Positions 7,227 through 13,296 of a stretch of 16,691 bases of DNA are shown here, one piece after another. Origin of the DNA: Chitinophagaceae bacterium UBA2793 (GTDB lineage: Bacteria; Bacteroidota; Bacteroidia; Chitinophagales; Chitinophagaceae); NCBI GenBank assembly GCA_002352045.1, contig DEHT01000012.1, positions 91,301 to 107,991 of the forward strand, read 5' to 3'. A program made the translations under genes and the position numbers. Positions within the stretch are counted from its first letter, which is position 1; each line of letters starts with the position of its first letter. The notes beneath the pieces were generated by a model. The model was given only the letters and a program-made list of their open reading frames with translations. It searched no databases and was not told the DNA's origin.

Positions 7227-8492
7227 ATGAGTAGTTATAAATTAAGCATGTTGGCCGAAACTTTAATAGGAAGTGAAATAGTAAAGCTGGGAGGCATTAT
7301 TAAAGAAAAAATTAGCAAGGGCGATCATATTTATAATTATACCATCGGCGACTTTGATGCAACCCAGTTTCCCATTCCGGAACAATTGGAAAAAGAAATA
7401 ATTGAAGCCTATAAAAATGGATATACCACTTACCCTGCTGCTGATGGAGAGCTCGACCTTCGCATTGCAGTAAGCAATTTTATTAAAACCAACGAAGCAA
7501 TAGATTATAGCCCTTCCGAAATTTTAATTTCAAACGGGGGCCGTCCATTAATTTATGCGGCTTACAGAGCAATTGTTGATAAAGGCGACAAAGTAATTTA
7601 CCCGGTGCCAAGCTGGAACAACAATCACTATGTACATTTTACCGAAGGCGAACATGTAATGATTGAAGCTACCAAAGAAAACAATTTTATGCCTTCCGCA
7701 GCTCAAATTGCACCCCATATTAAAGAAGCTACATTAATTGCAGTATGTTCTCCACTCAACCCAACCGGTACAACTTTTAAAAAGGAAGAACTGGAAGCCA
7801 TTTGTGATTTGATAGTTGAAGAAAATAACCGAAGAGCAGAAGGCCAAAAGAAATTATACCTATTGTACGATCAAATTTACTGGACACTTACATTTGGCGA
7901 TACGGTTCATTACAACCCGGTGAGCCTAAGACCTGAAATGAAAAAATATACTCTTTTTATTGATGGTATCAGCAAGGCTTTTGCAGCAACCGGCGTAAGG
8001 GTTGGCTGGTCTATGGGGCCGGCAGAATTGATTGCAAAAATGAAAGCAATCAACAGTCATGTAGGTAGTTGGGCACCTATGGCTGAACAAAAAGCAGTGG
8101 CAAAGTTTTTAAACAATTCACATGCAGTAAGCGAATATCTCAATCATTTTCGCAGCGAAATTGCATACAGGCTCACCGCTATTTACAATGGAATTCAAAA
8201 ACTGTTTCAGGCCGGCCATCCTATAGAAGCTATAGCGCCACAAGCCGCCATGTACCTCACTGTAAAAATTGATTTAGTGGGCAAAAAAACCGGCGAAGGA
8301 AACCAATTGCAAACACAGGAAGAAGTAACATCTTATATTTTAAATGAAGCAAAACTTGCACTGGTGCCCTTTTATGCATTTGGCGCAGAAAAAAACAGTG
8401 TTTGGTATAGGTTGAGTGTAGGCTGTTGTAAAAAAGAAGATATAGATCAAATGCTTGCAAAACTTCAATCGGCACTTGAAAAATTGTCTTAA
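7227..8492 (+). CDS. Class I/II PLP-dependent aminotransferase
   Basis: This 421-residue fold-type I enzyme moves an amino group between an amino acid and a 2-oxo acid. It shows SPLNPTGTTF (175-184), YDQIYW with the PLP-contacting Asp215 and Tyr218, GISKAFAATGVRVGW with Schiff-base Lys250 and phosphate-binding Arg258, and the substrate-carboxylate Arg in VWYRLSVG near the C-terminus. The start SSYKLSMLAETLIGSEIVKLGG is one I recall from Bacteroidota proteins annotated as aspartate aminotransferase-like. The true amino-acid substrate cannot be read from the sequence. It has its own promoter (7164-7194) and terminator (8506-8533), so it is probably monocistronic. Confidence 0.93.
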   Translation: MSSYKLSMLAETLIGSEIVKLGGIIKEKISKGDHIYNYTIGDFDATQFPIPEQLEKEIIEAYKNGYTTYPAADGELDLRIAVSNFIKTNEAIDYSPSEILISNGGRPLIYAAYRAIVDKGDKVIYPVPSWNNNHYVHFTEGEHVMIEATKENNFMPSAAQIAPHIKEATLIAVCSPLNPTGTTFKKEELEAICDLIVEENNRRAEGQKKLYLLYDQIYWTLTFGDTVHYNPVSLRPEMKKYTLFIDGISKAFAATGVRVGWSMGPAELIAKMKAINSHVGSWAPMAEQKAVAKFLNNSHAVSEYLNHFRSEIAYRLTAIYNGIQKLFQAGHPIEAIAPQAAMYLTVKIDLVGKKTGEGNQLQTQEEVTSYILNEAKLALVPFYAFGAEKNSVWYRLSVGCCKKEDIDQMLAKLQSALEKLS

Positions 8493-8505
8493 CTAATGAA
8501 AATAT

Positions 8506-8533
8506 AAAAGGGATGTTTTGACATCCCTTTTTA
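8506..8533. terminator. Bidirectional intrinsic terminator
   Basis: GGGATGT (8510-8516) pairs with ACATCCC (8521-8527) around loop TTTG. The stem is flanked by AAAA on the left and TTTTT on the right, so it works as a U-tract terminator on both strands. It serves the aminotransferase (plus) and the 82-residue gene (minus), which converge here. Confidence 0.9.
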
Positions 8534-8549
8534 TTGTGTTTAAATTTTT

Positions 8550-8798
8550 TTAGTTCTTATTGTTTAAAAATACGAAAGGCATTTCTTTACCACGGTACAA
8601 GTACTTTTTAACAGACAGCAAATTTTTTTCCAACTTGTATTGATTTAAATCAATCAATTCATGTGAAATAGCAAGGTTGTCAATTTTTTCAACAGCATAC
8701 AACAAACCATGCAGCCACGAAACTTCTCTTTCTATAGCCTGGGGGTTTTTTAATGCCTGTTTGAATAACACCAGTAAATCTCTATTTGTGTTGTTCAT
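8550..8798 (-). CDS. Hypothetical 82-residue protein
   Basis: Starting at ATG 8798 this gives MNNTNRDLLVLFKQALKNP and continues as an apparently all-helical, charged, soluble protein with no signal peptide, membrane segment or cysteine. The frame is open back to 8912, but that extension overlaps the small lipoprotein gene and reads as its shadow, so the downstream Met is preferred. It begins 22 nt after the lipoprotein stop and ends just before the shared terminator, so the two form a likely transcript. I do not recognise the family. Being a real gene is supported only by context and the clean fit between neighbours. Confidence 0.55.
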   Translation of the reverse strand: MNNTNRDLLVLFKQALKNPQAIEREVSWLHGLLYAVEKIDNLAISHELIDLNQYKLEKNLLSVKKYLYRGKEMPFVFLNNKN

Positions 8799-8820
8799 TT
8801 TGGTGACTTGATATTTCAGT

Positions 8821-8949
8821 TTAATTATATCCAACCAATCCTTTTTTATTTGGACATCCACAAGAACTTTTCTTAGAAGAAGAGCAACTTGAGATAACCA
8901 ATACAAGGGCAATAATTAGGAGCACTGATATTTTTGTATAGTTCTTCAT
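8821..8949 (-). CDS. Tiny 42-residue lipoprotein
   Basis: Reading back from ATG 8947-8949 gives MKNYTKISVLLIIALVLV, then the lipobox ISSC (Cys22), then SSSKKSSCGCPNKKGLVGYN and a TAA at 8821-8823. It has a complete signal-peptide II architecture: a basic start, a hydrophobic core at about 8-19, and Cys at +1. The mature part is only about 20 residues, with a CxC pair (Cys30, Cys32) and a CGCP motif. I believe similar CGCPN..G-VGY tails occur in other Bacteroidota small proteins, but cannot confirm it here. The function is unknown. Its 3' neighbour is the 82-residue gene, 22 nt away. Confidence 0.75.
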   Translation of the reverse strand: MKNYTKISVLLIIALVLVISSCSSSKKSSCGCPNKKGLVGYN

Positions 8950-9002
8950 TATTTTCACGATACAATTTAAACTATTTTCTTTAATTAATATTGCGTTGCG
9001 GA

Positions 9003-10121
9003 ATGCCGCTTACAAAAATTAACATACATCAGCCAAAGCCAAGGATATTGGTAGCTCCGTTAGATTGGGGGCTTGGCCATGCAACCCGTATTATTCCATT
9101 GGTAAAAATGCTGGAAAATGCAGGCGCCACCGTTTTATTGGCGGCCGATGGGGCTATTGCAAAATTGCTACAAACCGAATTGCCCGGCAGAGAAATACTG
9201 CCGCTCCCAGGCTATCAAATTCGATATGGGAAAAATGGTAAAACATTCTTTTTTAAAATGTTAGTTCAGGCGCCGGCCATCATTAAACGTATTAAGAAAG
9301 AAAACAATTGGCTTAAAAATATAATTGAAGAAAAAAAAATTAATGCCCTTATTTCCGATAATCGCTTTGGATTTTATGCTAAAAATATTCCTTCGGTTTA
9401 TATAACCCACCAGCTTTATATTGAAACCGGCATTTCAAAAATGATGAATAGGCTGGCACAAAAAATTCATTATCGATATATTAATAATTTTTCTGAATGC
9501 TGGGTGCCCGATTTTGAAAAAGAAGGTTTAGCCGGTAAATTATCGCATCCGAAAACATTGCCCGCACCTCCAATAAAGTATTTGGGGCCTCTAACCAGAA
9601 TGGAAAAAACAAATGAGTCTGTCGTTGAAGATAAATTGCTTATTATTCTTTCAGGCCCCGAACCCATGCGAACAATTTGGGAAACTAATTTGCTGGAACA
9701 ATTAAAAAGCTTTTCCGGAAATGTAGTGCTGGTAAGAGGCCTGCCTTTAAATTCAGCCAATCAAATTAGGGAAACAGAAACGCTAAAAATTCATCATTAT
9801 CTTGCTACAAATGAGCTAAGTGAACAAATAAAAAAAGCAACCCTTATTATTAGCAGAAGCGGATATTCAACCATTATGGATTTGGTGGCCCTGCAAAAAA
9901 AAGCAATTATAGTGCCTACGCCCGGGCAGGGAGAACAAGAATGGCTGGCAGATTATTTGATGCAACAAAATATATTTTATAGTTGCTCGCAGCAAAACTT
10001 TCAATTGCAGCAAGTAATTAGCACTGCCAACAATTTTCCTTTTAAAATATTTGAAGCAGCCAATATTTCGGGAAATAAAAAATTTATTGAAGAATGGCTA
10101 AAAAAAATTAGCAAGGCTTAG
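9003..10121 (+). CDS. MurG-like (GT28-type) glycosyltransferase
   Basis: This 372-residue protein from ATG 9003 (an in-frame TTG at 8991 is less likely) has a GT-B layout. The N-terminal nucleotide-sugar transferase motif LDWGLGHATRIIP (20-32) resembles the G-loop of MurG and related enzymes. The C-terminal half has SGPEPMRTIW and the donor-binding stretch SRSGYSTIMDLVALQKKAI followed by PTPGQGEQE (284-313), typical of GT28 C-terminal domains. No signal or membrane segment is evident, so it probably works at the cytoplasmic membrane face on a lipid or polymer acceptor. The specific substrate is unknown. Its 3' end overlaps the convergent GT2 gene by 14 bases. Confidence 0.85.
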   Translation: MPLTKINIHQPKPRILVAPLDWGLGHATRIIPLVKMLENAGATVLLAADGAIAKLLQTELPGREILPLPGYQIRYGKNGKTFFFKMLVQAPAIIKRIKKENNWLKNIIEEKKINALISDNRFGFYAKNIPSVYITHQLYIETGISKMMNRLAQKIHYRYINNFSECWVPDFEKEGLAGKLSHPKTLPAPPIKYLGPLTRMEKTNESVVEDKLLIILSGPEPMRTIWETNLLEQLKSFSGNVVLVRGLPLNSANQIRETETLKIHHYLATNELSEQIKKATLIISRSGYSTIMDLVALQKKAIIVPTPGQGEQEWLADYLMQQNIFYSCSQQNFQLQQVISTANNFPFKIFEAANISGNKKFIEEWLKKISKA

Positions 10122-11322
10122 CAATATATACCCCCTTGCTGTTTTTGTTATTACTACCCACCATGCTACTGCTTCCTTTTTCCCAAAACAATAATGGAAG
10201 CTTTCCTTTAATTGTTGACACAGCCTCAATAATTGTTTTATTAGAAAGTTCGCCACTGCAAAAAATTATTTGCTCAATTTCTTTTCTCTTTACCAGGCAT
10301 TGTAGTTGAGAAATAGTGCCAATGGTTTTTTCCTGGTCTTTCTCTGTTGAAATTCTGCCGACTAATGGAATGGGCTTTTCTGCATATTTTATAAGTTGAA
10401 TGCATTCGTCTGCTTCTGCCTGGCTGCCTGCTATTGCTGTATTTAGACAAATGTTTTGTTTCACATTTTTACTAATGGTAATACTCTTAATGCCTGCCAT
10501 CATTTTTGCTAATACAACTCCAAGTTTTGAAAAGAATACAGTAGCTTTTTTATCTGCAAAATGTTTTTGTACAAATAATTGCATAGCACCGTAAAAATGT
10601 TTATTGTACTGGGGTGATAATTTTTGAGTACTTTCTCCTTTAAAATGAATGATGCAAGTACCGGCAAAATAATAATTCTTTAATCCTGCTTTTTGAATTC
10701 GATAGCAGAGATCCACGTCTTCGCCATACATAAAAAAATCTTCATCAAAACCATTTGTTTTTTCAATAGCCTTTCGGCTCAGCATCATAAACGCACCGGC
10801 CAGCACATCTACCTCCTTGCTTTCTTTTTCCTTTAAATGCCCTGCATAGTAGGCGGCAATTTTTTTAGAACGAGGAAACAATTTTATAAGCCCCGATAGT
10901 TTATAAAAAGAAGCGGATGGAGTTGGTAAGCCTCTTTTACTTTCTTTTAAAAAACATCCGGCACCATCTATCATAGGCACACCCAATGCACCAAAGATTT
11001 TGTTTTGTTGCATTTGCTCCAGGCTAAGATGCAAGCTGTCTTCGGCAATAATGGTATCGGGGTTTAAGAATAATATATAATCACCCTTCGCTAATTTTAA
11101 AGCTTTATTATTTGCTACGCCAAAACCATCGTTGGTATTTTGCCACACAAAATTTACTGTGGGAAACTTGGGTTGCAGCCATTCTTTACTTCCATCTGTG
11201 CTGTTGTTGTCCATAACAATTATTTCGGCGGCAATATCTTTCGTTGCTTTTAAAACTGAATAAAGACATTGCTCCAAAAAATATTTTACATTGTAATTGA
11301 CTATAATAACGGATAGTTGCAA
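10108..11322 (-). CDS. Family 2 glycosyltransferase with C-terminal Rossmann-like domain
   Basis: This 404-residue protein has a GT2 (GT-A) domain at about 1-250: LSVIIVNYNVKYFLEQC, VMDNNSTDGS (37-45), GDYILFLNPDT (80-90, DxD-equivalent), and NGFDEDFFMYGEDVDLCYR (190-208). This is the rhamnosyltransferase-like pattern used in surface polysaccharide assembly. Residues about 290-404 form a second region (IAGSQAEADECIQLIK, EIEQIIFCSGELS, GSSSMVGSN) resembling the Rossmann-like domain of polyprenyl-phosphate sugar transferases. The start is a TTG at 11320-11322: no ATG is available upstream before an in-frame stop, and the domain starts at once. It is convergent with the 9003 gene and divergent from the 11441 gene. 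Confidence 0.88.
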   Translation of the reverse strand: MQLSVIIVNYNVKYFLEQCLYSVLKATKDIAAEIIVMDNNSTDGSKEWLQPKFPTVNFVWQNTNDGFGVANNKALKLAKGDYILFLNPDTIIAEDSLHLSLEQMQQNKIFGALGVPMIDGAGCFLKESKRGLPTPSASFYKLSGLIKLFPRSKKIAAYYAGHLKEKESKEVDVLAGAFMMLSRKAIEKTNGFDEDFFMYGEDVDLCYRIQKAGLKNYYFAGTCIIHFKGESTQKLSPQYNKHFYGAMQLFVQKHFADKKATVFFSKLGVVLAKMMAGIKSITISKNVKQNICLNTAIAGSQAEADECIQLIKYAEKPIPLVGRISTEKDQEKTIGTISQLQCLVKRKEIEQIIFCSGELSNKTIIEAVSTIKGKLPLLFWEKGSSSMVGSNNKNSKGVYIAKPC

Positions 11323-11330
11323 GAGTAGTT

Positions 11331-11349
11331 TTTATTTCTACGAAATAAA
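11331..11349. other. Perfect inverted repeat in the GT2 leader
   Basis: TTTATTTC (11331-11338), TAC, and GAAATAAA (11342-11349) form an 8-bp-arm palindrome. It ends 9 nt upstream of the TTG start of the minus-strand glycosyltransferase. It could be an operator or leader hairpin, or chance in AT-rich DNA. Confidence 0.35.
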
Positions 11350-11429
11350 CTGAATTTTATGATTTTGGAGAAGTAATTTTTTATTTCATTGTCGGCCTCC
11401 AATCAAATGTCTGTTTGGGAAAGGAAATA

Positions 11430-11437
11430 TATCTTTG
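11430..11437 (+). promoter_or_regulatory. Promoter -7 box directly before the start codon
   Basis: TATCTTTG matches the Bacteroidota -7 consensus TAnnTTTG exactly, and its last base lies only 3 nt before the ATG at 11441. The nearest upstream TTTG (11414-11417) is 12 nt away, shorter than the usual 17-21. If used, the transcript would begin at or next to the start codon, so the mRNA would be leaderless or nearly so. Confidence 0.45.
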
Positions 11438-11440
11438 CGG

Positions 11441-12223
11441 ATGCTCAAAACAACTTTACTAAATGCGGTACAAGCCGGTGCTGCTCAATTAATGCATTAT
11501 TACAATGGCAGCTTTATCATTTCTAACAAAGAAGGAGTAAATAACCTGGTTACCGAAGCCGATCATGCTGCCGAAAAAGCCATCATTGAAGTGATTCACA
11601 ACGATTATCCCGATCACTTTATTTTGAGTGAAGAAACCGGAGAAATCATCAGCAACAGCGAGTATAAATGGATTATTGACCCAATAGACGGAACGGTAAA
11701 TTTTGCAAATGGTATTCCGCTTTGTTGTGTAAGCATTGGGTTGGAAAAAGATGGCGAAATGATATTGGGCGCTGTGTATGCACCTATTTTAAACGAATTG
11801 TATTTTGCACAAAAAGGATTTGGTGCATCGCTCAACGATAAACGAATTCATGTGAGTCAAAAGGCAGAGCTTATTCATAGCTGCTTAGTTACCGGTTTTC
11901 CATATACTTATTTAGATGCACCCAATGGGCCGCTACCCGTGTTTGAAAAACTGATTAGAAAAGGAATTCCCGTTCGCAGGCTGGGTAGTGCGGCCATTGA
12001 TCTTTGCTGGGTGGCTGCCGGAAGGTTTGATGGCTTTTACGAACACCATTTACAAGCCTGGGATAGTGCAGCGGGATTTTTAATAGTACAGGAAGCCGGC
12101 GGAAAAGTAACCGATTTTGAAGGCAACGCTTTTTCGGTGTATCAACCTCATGTGCTTGCTACCAATGGAAAAATTCACGAAGAACTTAGAGCCGTGCTGA
12201 ATGGCGGAGAAATAAAAATGTAA
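11441..12223 (+). CDS. Inositol monophosphatase family protein
   Basis: This 260-residue Mg-dependent sugar/inositol phosphate phosphatase has the family's metal-binding residues: Glu64-Glu65 in LSEETG, Asp80 and Asp83 in DPIDGTVNF, and Asp208 in WDSAAGFLI. The early NLVTEAD motif is also present. The family includes inositol-1-phosphatase (SuhB), CysQ and histidinol-phosphatase variants. The sequence alone does not fix the substrate, though the overall layout is closest to SuhB-type proteins. ATG 11441 is preferred over a TTG two codons upstream, which lies inside the promoter-like TATCTTTG. The next gene starts 5 nt after its stop, so the two are almost certainly co-transcribed. Confidence 0.92.
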   Translation: MLKTTLLNAVQAGAAQLMHYYNGSFIISNKEGVNNLVTEADHAAEKAIIEVIHNDYPDHFILSEETGEIISNSEYKWIIDPIDGTVNFANGIPLCCVSIGLEKDGEMILGAVYAPILNELYFAQKGFGASLNDKRIHVSQKAELIHSCLVTGFPYTYLDAPNGPLPVFEKLIRKGIPVRRLGSAAIDLCWVAAGRFDGFYEHHLQAWDSAAGFLIVQEAGGKVTDFEGNAFSVYQPHVLATNGKIHEELRAVLNGGEIKM

Positions 12224-12228
12224 ATAAA

Positions 12229-12693
12229 ATGGAAAAACTAAATTTTTTACAGCATCAATTGTTTGAAGCAATACAAAAGCTTACGCCAGACAGTACTGCA
12301 AAATGGGGCGTAATGAATGCGCATCAAATGCTGGAGCACCTGTCCGATTTTTTTGATGTGAGTTATGAAAAAATAATATTTCCCCTTGCGGTGCCCGAAG
12401 AGCATTTGCCCACGTACAAAGCATTTTTATACAGCGACAAAGCGTTTAGAGAAAATACCAAAGCTCCGGAATCGGTTTTGGGCGAAAAGCCCATGCCCTA
12501 TCGTTTTTCTACCATGGAAGAAGCCAAAACAAATCTTCACCAATCTGTAAATAAATTTGTTAAATACTTTAAAGAGCATCCAAACAAAACCACTCTACAC
12601 CCTGCATTTGGTTTACTCAATTTTGAGGAATGGGTAATGCTGCATCACAAACATGTGGTACACCACTTAAAACAATTTGGGATTTTGGAATAG
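12229..12693 (+). CDS. DinB-superfamily / DUF1569-type protein
   Basis: This 154-residue protein is predicted to be a four-helix bundle of the DinB/YfiT fold. Candidate metal-binding histidines are His32 and His37 (AHQMLEHLSDF), with a cluster at 139-146 (HHKHVVHH) near the C-terminus. This spacing fits DUF1569-like members. Such proteins often bind a metal and some act as thiol-dependent transferases, but no activity can be assigned here. It follows the phosphatase gene by 5 nt. Just after the stop, CAAGGA (12694-12699) and TCCTTG (12704-12709) form a weak hairpin without a T-run, so termination there is doubtful. Confidence 0.8.
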   Translation: MEKLNFLQHQLFEAIQKLTPDSTAKWGVMNAHQMLEHLSDFFDVSYEKIIFPLAVPEEHLPTYKAFLYSDKAFRENTKAPESVLGEKPMPYRFSTMEEAKTNLHQSVNKFVKYFKEHPNKTTLHPAFGLLNFEEWVMLHHKHVVHHLKQFGILE

Positions 12694-12779
12694 CAAGGAT
12701 TATTCCTTGGATGTATAACCTCAAAGGATGAAACAGCAATACCTAAGGAATACTGATTACTTATATTGTTTGGTTTCGA

Positions 12780-13127
12780 TTATCCCCAAAAGCAATGATG
12801 CTTATCTTCTTCAACAAGTTTTGTAAATGCTGTAATTGATTTAACAGTAGGAGTAGGTGTGTAACTGTGCCAGTTCAAGTCTGCCCTCATCCAAAAGACT
12901 TTCCAATGATTTTTGGTTTTCACAAAAGTTGTTTTGGCAACCGGGTGTTCCTGAATTACATCGGGCTTGTTCCACTGTGGTCTTATTTCAAAGACGATGA
13001 TACTTTGTTCTTCAATTTTATAACCAATGTCCAATTGAGGCCTAATATGTTCGGGTGGTCTTTTTCGGGATAAAAATTTTTCCATCGCTTCAATTACGTT
13101 TAAAGTTTGTAAAAGGTCAATTGCCAT
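12780..13127 (-). CDS. DUF3024 family protein
   Basis: This 115-residue protein of unknown function matches the DUF3024 pattern. It has an N-terminal helix (about 1-22), RPPEHIRPQLDIGYKIEEQ, then VFEIRPQW (46-53), then the basic block AKTTFVKTKNHWKVFWMR leading to LNWHSY, and a C-terminal DKHHCFWG. It has no signal peptide or membrane segment. Its role in the family is not established. It has its own probable promoter (13169-13197, minus strand) and sits between the convergent DUF1569 gene and the divergent paaZ, so it appears monocistronic. Nothing in the sequence ties it functionally to either neighbour. Confidence 0.82.
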   Translation of the reverse strand: MAIDLLQTLNVIEAMEKFLSRKRPPEHIRPQLDIGYKIEEQSIIVFEIRPQWNKPDVIQEHPVAKTTFVKTKNHWKVFWMRADLNWHSYTPTPTVKSITAFTKLVEEDKHHCFWG

Positions 13128-13168
13128 TTCTTTTTATTTATCTTATTCTTCAATTTTAAAAATTGTTT

Positions 13169-13197
13169 CAAAGCTATTCCAATTGTTTATTCTGAAA
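13169..13197 (-). promoter_or_regulatory. Likely promoter for the DUF3024 gene
   Basis: On the minus strand TTTC (13197-13194), a 17-nt spacer, and TAGCTTTG (13176-13169) match the Bacteroidota promoter, with a perfect TAnnTTTG box and one mismatch in the upstream element. The leader to ATG 13127 would be about 35 nt. Confidence 0.6.
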
Positions 13198-13257
13198 TAC
13201 AGGTTACACTTTTTTATTTTTACTCCAATACTTTCATATTTTTTCCCGTTGGCTTAG

Positions 13258-13264
13258 TACTTTG
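13258..13264 (+). promoter_or_regulatory. Weak promoter -7-like element upstream of paaZ
   Basis: TACTTTG is one base short of TAnnTTTG and has no clear TTTG partner upstream. If active, transcription would start near 13270, which would exclude the ATG at 13267 and favour the paaZ start at 13297. Confidence 0.3.
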
Positions 13265-13296
13265 CAATGCTTAGTTTTGCCCTTTCAATTGTCAAT

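Noticed and set aside
8799..8912. N-terminal extension that would make the 8550 gene 120 residues long
   Set aside because: It overlaps the lipoprotein gene in another frame, and the lipoprotein frame has a far stronger coding signature (signal peptide, lipobox, ATG).
12694..12751. Hairpin CAAGGA/TCCTTG and the nearby ATTCCTTGG / CCTAAGGAAT pair as a terminator or riboswitch
   Set aside because: The stems are short, there is no T-run, and nothing resembles a known riboswitch. They are noted only as weak inverted repeats.
13267..13296. Upstream ATG adding ten residues to PaaZ
   Set aside because: The extension does not fit the PaaZ N-terminus. Starting at 13297 aligns the active-site positions with the E. 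coli enzyme as I remember it.
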